NCBI RefSeq assembly: GCF_900177325.1
Contig: NZ_FXBL01000004.1
Coordinates: 1,364,001 to 1,428,000 of the forward strand
From: Mesorhizobium australicum
Lineage (GTDB): Bacteria > Pseudomonadota > Alphaproteobacteria > Rhizobiales > Rhizobiaceae
Direction of reading: 5' to 3'
DNA length: 64,000 bases
A program made the position numbers and the translations under genes. Within the stretch, counting starts at the first letter, position 1. The number at the start of each line of letters is the position of its first letter. Under the pieces are notes generated by a model. That model saw nothing but the letters and a program-made list of their open reading frames with translations. It was not told the DNA's origin and ran no database searches. Positions 24,966 through 33,473 of this stretch are shown piece after piece.

Positions 24966-25963
24966 CTCCTGTCTCCCCTGTGGGCGAACAGAAGTGCGGC
25001 GCCCTGCAGTGCCGGCGACTGGAGCACGAGGATCGCGAGCACGATGCATGCCTTGATGACGAGGTTGAACTCGGGCGGGAAGCCCGCGACCAGGATGCCG
25101 GTGTTGACCGCCTGGATGATCATCGCCCCGATCAGCGAGGCGATCAGCGAGAAGTGGCCGCCGAGCAGCGACGTGCCGCCGACCACGACCGCGAGGATCG
25201 CATCGAGCTCAAGGAAGAGGCCCGCATTGTTGGCGTCGGCGCCGCGGATGTCGGCGGCGACGATGATGCCGGCCATCGCCGCGCACAGGCCCGAGACCAT
25301 GTAGGCGGTGACGATCAGCAGTCTCGCATTCACGCCGGCGAGCATCGAGGCGCGCCGGTTGATGCCGACGGCCTCGATCAGCATGCCGAGTGCGGTGCGC
25401 CGCACGATCAGCGTCGCGAGGATGCCGGCGCAGATCCAGATCACCACCGGCGTCGGCAGCCAGAGCAAGCTGCCCGAACCGAGCGAGGCGAGGCCGGCAT
25501 GGTTGAAGGTGAGAATCATGCCCTCGGTGATCAGCTGCGCGATGCCGCGCCCGGCCACCATCAGGATCAGCGTCGCCACGATCGGCTGGATGCCGAGCAC
25601 CGCCACCAGCAGCCCGTTCCACAGGCCGCACAGTAGGCCCGCACCCAGCGCGATCAGCAGCGTCGCGGGCAGGCCGTAGCCCTGTGTGATGCAGCTCGCT
25701 GCAATCGCGCCGCAGATCGCCATCACCGCGCCGACGGAGAGGTCGATGCCGCCGGTGGCGATGACCAGCGTCATGCCGATGGCGAGCAGCGCCACCGGCG
25801 CGCCGCGGTTGAGAATGTCGATCGGGCTGCCGTAGAGACGGCCGTTGGCGAAGGAGATGTCGAAGAAGCCGGGGAAGACGATGCCGATCATCGCCACCAC
25901 GACGGCCAACGTCACGAGCTGCGGCGCGACCCGCCGTCCGAAACGCGCGAGCGTCCCGTTCAT
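24962..25963 (-). CDS. ytfT: Sugar ABC transporter permease (YtfT type)
   Basis: A 333-residue RbsC-family permease and the partner of the YjfF-type subunit. The family motifs ATGGIDLSVGAVMAICGA and DAILAVVVGGTSLLGGHFSL are present. Coupled by 4-bp overlaps to the ATPase gene upstream (25960-25963) and to the second permease downstream. Two different permeases in one operon is the hallmark of the YtfQRT-YjfF (galactofuranose) importer, as opposed to single-permease ribose systems. Confidence 0.85.
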   Translation of the reverse strand: MNGTLARFGRRVAPQLVTLAVVVAMIGIVFPGFFDISFANGRLYGSPIDILNRGAPVALLAIGMTLVIATGGIDLSVGAVMAICGAIAASCITQGYGLPATLLIALGAGLLCGLWNGLLVAVLGIQPIVATLILMVAGRGIAQLITEGMILTFNHAGLASLGSGSLLWLPTPVVIWICAGILATLIVRRTALGMLIEAVGINRRASMLAGVNARLLIVTAYMVSGLCAAMAGIIVAADIRGADANNAGLFLELDAILAVVVGGTSLLGGHFSLIASLIGAMIIQAVNTGILVAGFPPEFNLVIKACIVLAILVLQSPALQGAALLFAHRGDRR

Positions 25964-27498
25964 GCGCCTGCCTCCGGGCTGGGCGACGGCTTGGCGATGG
26001 CCGCGACGATGCTGTCAGTGGTAATCTCCTCGCCGACGAGTTCGGCGACGTGCACGCGATCGCGCACCACGATCACGCGGTGGCTGTAGGTGACGAGCTC
26101 GTCGAGCTCGGAGGAGATGACGAGCAGCGACATGCCGCCGGCGCACAGGTCCTCGATCATGCGAATGATCTCGGCATGCGCGCCGACGTCGATGCCGCGC
26201 GTCGGCTCGTCCAGGATCAGGAAGTCGGGATTGGTGGCGAGCCAGCGGGCGAGCAGCGCCTTCTGCTGGTTGCCGCCGGACAATTGCCCGATCGGCTTTT
26301 CGGCGTCGGGCGTGCGGATGTCGAGCTTGCGGATGTAGTCGTCGGCCATCTCGCGCTGGCGGCGCAGCGGGACGGGCCGCATCCAGCCCTGGCGAGCCTG
26401 CAATGCCAGCACGATGTTCTCGCGCACGCTCATGTCGCCGATGATGCCGCTGGTCTTGCGGTCTTCCGGCGAGAAGCCGAAGCCAGCCGCGATCGCATCG
26501 CGCGGGGAGGCGAGCTTCAGCGGCTTGCCATCCTTGGTTACGGTACCGCCGTCGCGAGGGGCAGCGGCGAACATGAGCTCGGCCGTTTCGGTGCGGCCGG
26601 ATCCGAGCAGGCCGGCGACGCCCACCACCTCGCCGCGATGGACGGAAAGGTCGAAGGGCGCGATCACGCCGGCGCGGCCGGTGCCCTTGAAGGAGATGCG
26701 CGGCGGTGCGGCATAGTCGAGGCCGCTTCGGCCGCGGTCGCGGGTTTCCTCCGAGAGCTCGCGCCCGAGCATCATGTTGATCAGCTGCGTCCGGTCCAGC
26801 GTCGCCGCGTCGCGCACGCCAACCAGCTTGCCGTTGCGCAGCACGGTGATGCGGTCGGAGATGTCGAACACCTGGTCGAGGAAATGCGAGATGAACACGA
26901 TGCCGAGTCCCTCGGCGCGCAGGGAGCGCACGCCGTCGAAGAGCATCCGCACCTCGTCGCGGTCGAGGCTGGCCGTCGGCTCGTCGAGGATCAGCACCTT
27001 GCCCGAGAGCGACACGGCGCGCGCAATGGCGATGATCTGCTGCACGGCCACCGAATAGCTGTCGAGAGAGCGCGAGACGTCGATCGTGAGCCCGTAGCGG
27101 GCCAGCATCTCGCGCGCCGCCCGGTTGGTCTCGCGGCGCGAGACAAAGCCGAACCCTAGCGGCTGGCGGCCCAGCAAAAGATTGTCCGCGACGGTGAGGT
27201 TGGGCAGGAGATTGACCTCCTGGTAGACCGTGCCGATGCCGAGCCGCTGCGCTTCCTGCGTATCGCGCGGATCGATCGACGCTCCGTCGAGCAGGATGTC
27301 GCCGCCGTCGCGGCGATAGGCGCCCGTCAGGCACTTGATGAGTGTGGACTTGCCGGCGCCGTTCTCGCCGAGCAGCGCATGCACCTCGCCCGCCCTGAGG
27401 TCGAAGTCGACCCCGTCCAGCGCCCGCGTGCCGGGAAATGTCTTGCTGAGGCCGACTGCGGCGAGCAGCGGCCGGCTCTGGCTTGGGACCACGGTCAT
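25960..27498 (-). CDS. ytfR: Sugar ABC transporter ATP-binding protein (YtfR type, two ATPase domains)
   Basis: A 512-residue tandem ATPase. Domain 1 has Walker A GENGAGKST near residue 44 and Walker B LILDEPTASLD near 170, with a degenerate signature (YSVAVQQIIAIARA). Domain 2 has a degenerate Walker A region (GLLGSGRTE), the signature LSGGNQQKALLARWL near 407, and LILDEPTRGIDVGA. This asymmetric pattern is normal for monosaccharide importers of the MglA/RbsA group. It follows the binding-protein gene after a 100-bp gap that contains a strong hairpin. Confidence 0.9.
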   Translation of the reverse strand: MTVVPSQSRPLLAAVGLSKTFPGTRALDGVDFDLRAGEVHALLGENGAGKSTLIKCLTGAYRRDGGDILLDGASIDPRDTQEAQRLGIGTVYQEVNLLPNLTVADNLLLGRQPLGFGFVSRRETNRAAREMLARYGLTIDVSRSLDSYSVAVQQIIAIARAVSLSGKVLILDEPTASLDRDEVRMLFDGVRSLRAEGLGIVFISHFLDQVFDISDRITVLRNGKLVGVRDAATLDRTQLINMMLGRELSEETRDRGRSGLDYAAPPRISFKGTGRAGVIAPFDLSVHRGEVVGVAGLLGSGRTETAELMFAAAPRDGGTVTKDGKPLKLASPRDAIAAGFGFSPEDRKTSGIIGDMSVRENIVLALQARQGWMRPVPLRRQREMADDYIRKLDIRTPDAEKPIGQLSGGNQQKALLARWLATNPDFLILDEPTRGIDVGAHAEIIRMIEDLCAGGMSLLVISSELDELVTYSHRVIVVRDRVHVAELVGEEITTDSIVAAIAKPSPSPEAGA

Positions 27499-27562
27499 TC
27501 TTCCGAGCGAGAGGCTTCCTTCGGGCGGCCCTGGCGGGCGGCCGACTGGATCGTGCCAGCGT

Positions 27563-27591
27563 GATGGCCGGCGGGCAAGCCGCCGGCCATC
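27563..27591 (-). other. Intercistronic hairpin after sugar-binding protein gene
   Basis: GATGGCCGGCGG (27563-27574) pairs perfectly with CCGCCGGCCATC (27580-27591), loop GCAAG, 8 bp beyond the binding-protein stop. There is no T tract. As in the first ABC operon, it probably stabilises the binding-protein message relative to the distal genes. Confidence 0.6.
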
Positions 27592-27598
27592 GTGGAGA

Positions 27599-28558
27599 TC
27601 AGTAGCCCAGGCCCTTCCTGGCCTCGTATTCCTTCGCCGGGTCGTCCTTCTGGGTGTAGAGCTTGGACTCGGTCTGGATGAACTTCGGCGGCATCGTGCC
27701 GTTGTCCTTGTAGGCCTTGAGCGCGTCGAAGGCAGGGCCGGCCATGTTGGGCGTCAGCTCGACGGTGGCGTTCGCCTCGCCGGCGGCCATTGCCTGGAAG
27801 ATGTCCGGCACGGCGTCGATCGACACGACGAGGATGTCGGTGCCGGGCTTGAGGCCGGCTTCCTTGATCGCCTGGATCGCGCCGACGGCCATGTCGTCGT
27901 TGTGGGCGTAGAGCGCGCAGATGTTCTTGCCGCCGTTCTCCGCCTTGAGGAAGCTTTCCATCACCTCCTTGCCCTTGGCGCGGGTAAAGTCGCCGGTCTG
28001 GCTGCGGATGATCTTGATGTTGGCGGCATCCGCGATGCCCTGTTCGAAGCCCTTCTTGCGGTCGATGGCCGGCGACGAGCCGGTCGTGCCCTGCAACTCG
28101 ACCACGTTGCAGTCCTTGCCCGCGACGGTGTCCACCAGCCACTTGCCGGCGACCGAGCCTTCATGGACGAGGTCCGAACCGACGGCGGTCAGGTAGAGGT
28201 CCTTGTCGGAATCGACCATGCGGTCGAGCAGGATGACCGGGATCTCGGCCTCCTTGGCCTCCTTGAGGACGGCGTCCCAGCCCGTGGCGACGACCGGTGC
28301 AACGAGGATGGCGTCGACGCCCTGCGCGATGAAGCTGCGCAGCGCCTTGATCTGGTTCTCCTGCTTCTGCTGCGCATCGGAGAACTTCAGGTCGATGCCG
28401 CGTTTCTCGGCTTCCTGCTTGGTCAGCGTGGTTTCGGCGGCGCGCCAGCCGGACTCGGAGCCGATCTGCGAGAAGCCGATCGTCTGCGCCAGCGCGGCGG
28501 ACGACAGAATGGTCATGGACGCGAGCAGGCTCGCGCCAAGAAGTGTCTTGGCAAACAT
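27599..28558 (-). CDS. ytfQ: Sugar ABC transporter substrate-binding protein (YtfQ type)
   Basis: Periplasmic sugar-binding protein of 319 residues, first gene of the importer operon. The signal peptide covers residues 1-24 (SSAALA-QT). The mature start TIGFSQIGSESGWRAAET, the ALRSFIAQGVDAILVAPVV block and the ALYAHNDDMAVGAIQAIKEAG hinge segment are typical of YtfQ and related type I sugar-binding proteins. E. coli YtfQ binds galactofuranose; the divergent arabinonate/galactonate-type enzymes here suggest L-arabinose, D-galactose or a related sugar. Confidence 0.88.
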   Translation of the reverse strand: MFAKTLLGASLLASMTILSSAALAQTIGFSQIGSESGWRAAETTLTKQEAEKRGIDLKFSDAQQKQENQIKALRSFIAQGVDAILVAPVVATGWDAVLKEAKEAEIPVILLDRMVDSDKDLYLTAVGSDLVHEGSVAGKWLVDTVAGKDCNVVELQGTTGSSPAIDRKKGFEQGIADAANIKIIRSQTGDFTRAKGKEVMESFLKAENGGKNICALYAHNDDMAVGAIQAIKEAGLKPGTDILVVSIDAVPDIFQAMAAGEANATVELTPNMAGPAFDALKAYKDNGTMPPKFIQTESKLYTQKDDPAKEYEARKGLGY

Positions 28559-28605
28559 GGATTTCCTCCCAAACGAGGGCGTTCAGCCCGCGCAGAGAAA
28601 AATCA

Positions 28606-28623
28606 TACAATAATACTTTTGTA
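28606..28623. promoter_or_regulatory. Candidate operator/promoter of the divergent sugar locus
   Basis: TACAA (28606-28610), eight bases, then TTGTA (28619-28623) forms an inverted repeat in the AT-rich centre of the 130-bp region between the binding-protein gene and the AraD1 gene. It encloses TAATACT, a plausible -10 element. It is a candidate site for the operon's GntR regulator; only the symmetry and position support this. Confidence 0.4.
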
Positions 28624-28688
28624 AACCGTGGAATTCGCCTATGCCTCTTTGGGAAGGCCGACGAGCCCGATTCAGGAGGAAGTGCCGC

Positions 28689-29690
28689 ATGCTGATCTCG
28701 CAGGTCGGGAACCCCGACGGGTCGATCACGGTCGTTGCCCGCGAGGGTGGGGACGCGCGTGCCGTGAGGTGCGTGCGCAGCGCCTACGAGCTGGTGCAGG
28801 ACTGCATCCGCTCCGGTCGCGCCGATCTCGCCGCGCATGTCGCGGCGCTCGGTTTCGGGCCGGCGGTTGACCTCGACGCCGCACTGGCGGAAGGCCGGCT
28901 TTTGCCGCCGCTGACGCATCCAGACCCATCGCACCTGCACCTGACCGGCACGGGGCTGACCCATCTCGGCTCGGCCGCCACCCGCGACGCCATGCACCAG
29001 AAGGCGGGTGCGGCCGAGGAGACGCTTACCGACTCCATGAAGATGTTCCGCATGGGCCTGGAAGGCGGCAAGCCGGCGAACGGAGCACCGGGCGTGCAGC
29101 CGGAATGGTTCTACAAGGGCAACGGCGCCAACCTCGCGGCACCTGGCGGCGCGCTCACCTCGCCCTTCTTCGCCGAGGACGGCGGCGAGGAGCCCGAGAT
29201 CGCCGGCATCTACGTCATCGGCGACGACGGCACGCCCTTCCGCGTCGGCTTCGCGCTGTCGAACGAGTTCTCCGACCACCTGATGGAGCGCCGCAACTAT
29301 CTCTATCTGGCGCATTCGAAGCTGCGGCCGGCCTCCTTCGGTCCGGAGATCCGCATCGGCGAACCGCCCGCCGACATCCGCGGCGTCTCGCGCATCCGCC
29401 GCGCCGGCGAGGTGATCTTCGAGAAGCCGTTCCTGTCGGGGGAGGAGAACATGTCGCATTCGTTTGCCAACCTCGAGCATCATCACTTCAAGTATGCGCT
29501 GTTCCGGGTACCCGGGGATATCCATGTCCACATGTTCGGTACCGCGACGCTGTCCTTCGCCGACGGGGTGAGGACGGAAGTAGGCGACGAGTTCGAAATC
29601 GAGGCGCCGGGCTTCGGCCTGCCGCTGCGCAACCGACTTGCCCTCGAACCCACCCCGCCGCTCGCGAGGGTGGACGTGCGCGCGCTCTGA
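28689..29690 (+). CDS. AraD1/GguC family protein (FAH-fold)
   Basis: A 333-residue cytoplasmic protein of the GguC/AraD1 group, which has a fumarylacetoacetate-hydrolase-like fold and travels with sugar-acid catabolic genes. Conserved-looking stretches are HLTGTGLTHLGSA, QPEWFYKGNGANLAAPG, SNEFSDHLMERRNYLYLAHSKLRP and LEHHHFKYALFRVPGD. The probable role is a late step on 2-keto-3-deoxy sugar acids produced by the dehydratase encoded next, but I cannot assign the exact reaction. ATG 28689 has AGGAGG eight to nine bases upstream. First gene of the catabolic operon, divergent from the importer. Confidence 0.8.
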   Translation: MLISQVGNPDGSITVVAREGGDARAVRCVRSAYELVQDCIRSGRADLAAHVAALGFGPAVDLDAALAEGRLLPPLTHPDPSHLHLTGTGLTHLGSAATRDAMHQKAGAAEETLTDSMKMFRMGLEGGKPANGAPGVQPEWFYKGNGANLAAPGGALTSPFFAEDGGEEPEIAGIYVIGDDGTPFRVGFALSNEFSDHLMERRNYLYLAHSKLRPASFGPEIRIGEPPADIRGVSRIRRAGEVIFEKPFLSGEENMSHSFANLEHHHFKYALFRVPGDIHVHMFGTATLSFADGVRTEVGDEFEIEAPGFGLPLRNRLALEPTPPLARVDVRAL

Positions 29691-29703
29691 AAGGCTGACG
29701 AAG

Positions 29704-31446
29704 ATGACGTTCCGCAAGGCCGAATGGCCGCGCAAGCTGAGGTCGCAGCACTGGTACGGCGGCACCTCGCGCGACACGATCTATCACCGCGGCTGGCTGA
29801 AGAACCAGGGCTACCCGCACGACCTGTTCGACGGCAGGCCGGTGATCGGCATCCTCAACACCTGGTCGGATCTGACCCCCTGCAACGGCCATCTGCGCGA
29901 ACTCGCCGAGAAGGTGAAGGCCGGCGTGTGGGAGGCGGGCGGTTTCCCGGTCGAGGTGCCTGTCTTCTCGGCATCGGAGAACACGTTCCGGCCGACGGCG
30001 ATGATGTTCCGCAACCTCGCCTCGCTCGCGGTCGAGGAGCAGATGCGCGGCCAGCCGATCGACGGCGCGGTGCTGATGGTGGGTTGCGACAAGACCACGC
30101 CGTCGCTGCTGATGGGGGCAGCCTCGACCGACATCCCCTCCATCGTCGTCACCGGCGGGCCGATGCTCAACGGCTACTTCCGCGGCGAGCGCGTCGGCTC
30201 CGGCACGCATCTGTGGAAGTTCTCGGAAGCCGTGAAGGCCGGCGAGATGACGCAGGCCGAGTTCCTCGAGGCGGAAGCCTCGATGAGCCGCTCGACGGGC
30301 ACCTGCAACACGATGGGCACCGCCTCGACCATGGCCTCGATGGCGGAGGCGCTGGGCATGGCGCTGTCGGGCAACGCGGCCATTCCCGCCGTCGACTCGC
30401 GCCGCCGGGTGATGGCGCAGATGACCGGCCGCCGCATCGTCCAGATGGTGAAGGACGATCTGAAGCCCTCCGACATCCTGACCAAGGAGGCGTTCGAGAA
30501 CGCCATCCGCACCAATGCGGCGATCGGCGGCTCGACCAATGCGGTGATCCACCTTCTGGCGATCGCCGGCCGCGTCGGCGTGGACCTGACGCTGGAGGAC
30601 TGGGACCGCTGCGGCCGCGACGTGCCGACCATCGTCAACCTGATGCCGTCGGGCAAATATCTGATGGAGGAGTTCTTCTACGCAGGCGGCCTGCCGGTCG
30701 TGCTCAAGCGGCTCGGCGAGGCGGGGCTGCTGCACAGGGACGCGCTGACCGTCTCCGGCGAGACGATGTGGGACGAGGTGAAGGACGTCGTCAACTGGAA
30801 CGACGACGTCATCCTGCCGGCGGAGCAGGCGCTGACGCAGTCGGGCGGGATCGTGGTGGTGAAGGGCAACCTCGCGCCGAAGGGGGCTGTGCTGAAACCG
30901 TCGGCGGCGACGCCGGAGCTGATGGTCCACCGCGGCCGCGCGGTCGTGTTCGAGGACATCGACGACTACAAGGCGAAGATCGAGGACGAGGCGCTCGACA
31001 TCGACGAGACCTGCGTGATGGTGCTGAAGAACTGCGGGCCGAAGGGCTATCCCGGCATGGCGGAGGTGGGCAATATGGGCCTGCCGCCGAAAGTGCTGCG
31101 CAAGGGCATCACCGACATGGTGCGCATCTCCGACGCCCGCATGTCGGGCACCGCCTACGGGACGGTGGTGCTGCATACCTCGCCGGAGGCGGCGGCCGGC
31201 GGGCCGCTGGCGGTGGTGCGCGACGGCGACATGATTTCGCTCGACGTGCCGAACCGCTCGCTGACGTTGGAGATTTCCGACGAAGAACTCGCCGCGCGGC
31301 TGGCCGCCTGGACGCCCTCGCACGAGACGCCGGCCTCGGGCTACGCCTGGCTGCATCAGGCGCATGTGGAAGGTGCCGACACCGGCGCGGATCTCGATTT
31401 CCTGAAGGGGTGCCGCGGTCGCGAAGTCGGCAAGGATTCGCACTGA
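29704..31446 (+). CDS. IlvD/Edd-family sugar-acid dehydratase (probable L-arabinonate dehydratase)
   Basis: A 580-residue Fe-S hydro-lyase that removes water from an aldonic acid to give a 2-keto-3-deoxy acid. Cysteines of the cluster appear in LTPCNGH (about residue 61), VGCDKTTPS (near 130) and STGTCNTMGTAST (near 202), matching the family pattern. The N-terminal SQHWYGGTSRDTIYHRGW is characteristic of the arabinonate/xylonate/galactonate branch. It starts 13 bp after the AraD1 gene and overlaps the dehydrogenase gene by one base. With the neighbours it supports an oxidative non-phosphorylative route. Confidence 0.87.
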   Translation: MTFRKAEWPRKLRSQHWYGGTSRDTIYHRGWLKNQGYPHDLFDGRPVIGILNTWSDLTPCNGHLRELAEKVKAGVWEAGGFPVEVPVFSASENTFRPTAMMFRNLASLAVEEQMRGQPIDGAVLMVGCDKTTPSLLMGAASTDIPSIVVTGGPMLNGYFRGERVGSGTHLWKFSEAVKAGEMTQAEFLEAEASMSRSTGTCNTMGTASTMASMAEALGMALSGNAAIPAVDSRRRVMAQMTGRRIVQMVKDDLKPSDILTKEAFENAIRTNAAIGGSTNAVIHLLAIAGRVGVDLTLEDWDRCGRDVPTIVNLMPSGKYLMEEFFYAGGLPVVLKRLGEAGLLHRDALTVSGETMWDEVKDVVNWNDDVILPAEQALTQSGGIVVVKGNLAPKGAVLKPSAATPELMVHRGRAVVFEDIDDYKAKIEDEALDIDETCVMVLKNCGPKGYPGMAEVGNMGLPPKVLRKGITDMVRISDARMSGTAYGTVVLHTSPEAAAGGPLAVVRDGDMISLDVPNRSLTLEISDEELAARLAAWTPSHETPASGYAWLHQAHVEGADTGADLDFLKGCRGREVGKDSH

Positions 31447-32369
31447 TGGACCAGCGCATGAAGGTCGCCCTTGTCGGCATCGGCAAGATCGCGCTCGATC
31501 AGCACGTGCCGGCGATCGCCGCATCCGCGGACTGGAGACTCGCTGCGACCTGCTCGCGCAACGGCTCGGTCGAGCATGTGCAGGCCTTCACCGATTTCGC
31601 CGCGCTGCTCGATGCGAGACCTGATATCAAGGTCGTCTCCTTGTGCCTGCCGCCGGTGCCGCGCTTCGACTATGCGGCGATGGCGCTGGAGGCCGGTCGG
31701 CACGTGATGCTGGAGAAGCCGCCGGGCGCGACGCTGGCCGAAGTGCATGCGCTGCAGGCGATGGCCGAAGCGAAGGGGCTGACGCTCTTCGCCACCTGGC
31801 ACTCGCGCATGGCGCATGCGGTGGCGCCGGCGAAGGCGTGGCTGGCGGGCAGGGCGGTTTCCCGGGCGCACATCACCTGGCGCGAGGACGTGCGCAAGTG
31901 GCATCCCGGCCAGGACTGGGTGTTCGAGCCGGGCGGCATGGGCGTGTTCGATCCCGGCATCAATGCGCTGTCGATCCTGACCGAGATCCTGCCGAAGCCG
32001 GTTCACCTGACGGGGGCGGAGCTGGAGTTCCCCGCCAACCGCGACACGCCGATTGCGGCAAGGCTCAGCTTCTCCGGCAACGTCACTGCCGATTTCGACT
32101 GGCGCCAGGAAGGTCCGCAGACCTGGGACATCGAGGTCGAGACGGACGGCGGACGCCTCGCGCTGCGCATGGGCGGCAATGTGCTGGAGATCGACGGCAA
32201 GGCGACGGCGGGCGAGAACACCATCATGGGCGAGTATCCGGCGCTCTATGCGCGGATGGCCGAACTTGTGCGGCAGGGCCGCTCCGACGTCGACCTCGCG
32301 CCGATGGTGCATGTCGCCGACGCGCTGACGCTCGGCCGGCGGATCGCCGTCGATGCTTTCGAGTTCTGA
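31446..32369 (+). CDS. Gfo/Idh/MocA oxidoreductase: L-arabinose / D-galactose 1-dehydrogenase
   Basis: A 307-residue NAD(P)-dependent dehydrogenase. The Rossmann motif is VGIGKIALDQHVPAI (residues 10-24), and the EKPPGATLAEV motif near 92 carries the catalytic lysine. The stretches ATWHSRMAHAV, WREDVRKWHPGQDW and EPGGMGVFDPGINALSI match what I remember of the Azospirillum L-arabinose 1-dehydrogenase closely, so oxidation of L-arabinose (and probably D-galactose) to the 1,4-lactone is likely. The start overlaps the dehydratase stop (TGATG). No lactonase or ketoglutarate-semialdehyde dehydrogenase gene lies nearby. Confidence 0.87.
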   Translation: MDQRMKVALVGIGKIALDQHVPAIAASADWRLAATCSRNGSVEHVQAFTDFAALLDARPDIKVVSLCLPPVPRFDYAAMALEAGRHVMLEKPPGATLAEVHALQAMAEAKGLTLFATWHSRMAHAVAPAKAWLAGRAVSRAHITWREDVRKWHPGQDWVFEPGGMGVFDPGINALSILTEILPKPVHLTGAELEFPANRDTPIAARLSFSGNVTADFDWRQEGPQTWDIEVETDGGRLALRMGGNVLEIDGKATAGENTIMGEYPALYARMAELVRQGRSDVDLAPMVHVADALTLGRRIAVDAFEF

Positions 32370-32464
32370 CCCGGAATGACGGGCGCGCGCGGTTGTCCTC
32401 CCCTTTTGAGGGAAGGCCGATCTCATCTGCGATGACACTGCGATAAGGGCACGACAGGCGCGTC

Positions 32465-32869
32465 TCAGGACGTGTCGTGATACTCGACCGGCGCGGCGGC
32501 GGCGATTGCAAGTCTTTCGATGAACGCGCCGAGCCTGTCGAGCGCGCGGCCCTCATTGCCGGCCTCGTCGGACGCCTGCCCCCGGTGCAGGAACGACAGG
32601 CGGCACAGCTGCGCTGCCACCGCCTGCATGTAGAGCCCGAATGCCCTGAGCGAATCGGCGATGTCCTCGGCATCGAAAGGATGGCTGCCGAAGCCGGCCG
32701 GCATCGGGACGGGCGTCCAGGGTCTGCGGGCGAAGCTGCGGAGCGTGCCAGCGACATAGGCGCTCAGCAGCGTATTCGCCTGCCAGGCGGCCCACAGCAC
32801 GCACCAGCGGACCCAGAACGAGCGGCCAGCGGCCTGTTCGGCCATGTCGGCGATCGAGAACAGGCGCAT
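32465..32869 (-). CDS. Hypothetical protein
   Basis: A 134-residue protein that I do not recognise. It begins MRLFSIADMAEQAAGRSFWVRWCVLWAAWQ and is mostly helical, with a Trp-rich N-terminal amphipathic or membrane-associated segment. The C-terminal RALDRLGAFIERLAIAAAAP has a weakly phasin-like feel. ATG 32869 has AGGA seven bases upstream; in-frame starts exist further upstream (32923, 33007) without a ribosome site. It is convergent with the sugar catabolic operon. Confidence 0.55.
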   Translation of the reverse strand: MRLFSIADMAEQAAGRSFWVRWCVLWAAWQANTLLSAYVAGTLRSFARRPWTPVPMPAGFGSHPFDAEDIADSLRAFGLYMQAVAAQLCRLSFLHRGQASDEAGNEGRALDRLGAFIERLAIAAAAPVEYHDTS

Positions 32870-33317
32870 GACGATCCTCGCCTTTAACGCCTGTTGCCTC
32901 CCCGCCTTCGCCCTCCAGCCCATCACCGGCTCCCGTTTGACCGGACGTAGTTTCGGGCAAACCCGGAGGGGTGGGGATGGAAAAATTTGATGGGCCAACA
33001 GGAACAAGGGGTTAGCAGAAAACGGATGGAAATCGATTCATCAGAATGATGGTCCATTCTTCGCACGACATCAGCCTCATGCGCCCCCTCCACCACGCTA
33101 CGCGTGGTCCCCCTCCCCCGTTTTACGGGGGAGGATCCGCGCGCTCGGCCGTCGCTTCTTATCCTTTTGATGAGAGTAGCCACGGGAGGGCGGCGAGGCA
33201 CCTGATCCTCCCCTGCGAAGCGGGGGAGGGGGACCACGCGTAGCGTGGTGGAGGGGGCGCGAGCTAACGAAGGGACCCCGAGGGCGGTGCTCGGTTTATC
33301 GCGCCTGCGCCTCGCCC
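32870..33317. other. 448-bp intergenic region
   Basis: No credible gene. Its right half carries a large inverted repeat (33081-33260), and the left half is a less GC-rich spacer that would hold the promoter of the 134-residue hypothetical gene. Confidence 0.6.
33081..33260. repeat. Inverted-repeat element with 57-bp arms
   Basis: The arm at 33081-33137 is the reverse complement of 33204-33260 at 53 of 57 positions, with the outer 40 bp identical; the spacer is 66 bp. Each arm itself folds twice: ACCACGC/GCGTGGT and CTCCCCCG/CGGGGGAG (left arm, loop TTTTA). Paired G/C-rich mosaic elements of this type recur between genes in rhizobial and related genomes (RIME- or REP-like). Probably multicopy here. 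Confidence 0.75.
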
Positions 33318-33473
33318 TCAGTGGCGCGCCGGCTCGTCCTCGTCGATGAGGATCCGCTCGCCGGCGCCGTCGAGGTCTTCGTACTGGCCGCTGCGCAGCG
33401 CCCAGAGGAAGGCGACCAGGGCCAGGCCGCCGAGGAAAAGGGCGACGGGGATCAGGTAGAGGAGCGTGCTCAT
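33318..33473 (-). CDS. ccoS: Cbb3 oxidase maturation protein CcoS
   Basis: A 51-residue protein: one membrane helix (LLYLIPVALFLGGLALVAFLWAL), then the CcoS hallmark RSGQYEDLDGAGERIL and an acidic tail. It is needed for cofactor insertion into cbb3-type cytochrome oxidase. ATG 33473 overlaps the ccoI stop (ATGA). Last gene of ccoGHIS. Confidence 0.93.
   Translation of the reverse strand: MSTLLYLIPVALFLGGLALVAFLWALRSGQYEDLDGAGERILIDEDEPARH

Noticed and set aside
29488..31524. Open minus-strand frame of 678 codons
   Set aside because: Antisense to AraD1 and the dehydratase; low-complexity Arg/His/Ala protein without family features.
33081..33260. Insertion sequence ends
   Set aside because: The arms are inverted repeats, but the 66-bp spacer holds no transposase and no target duplication was seen; a REP/RIME-like element is more likely.
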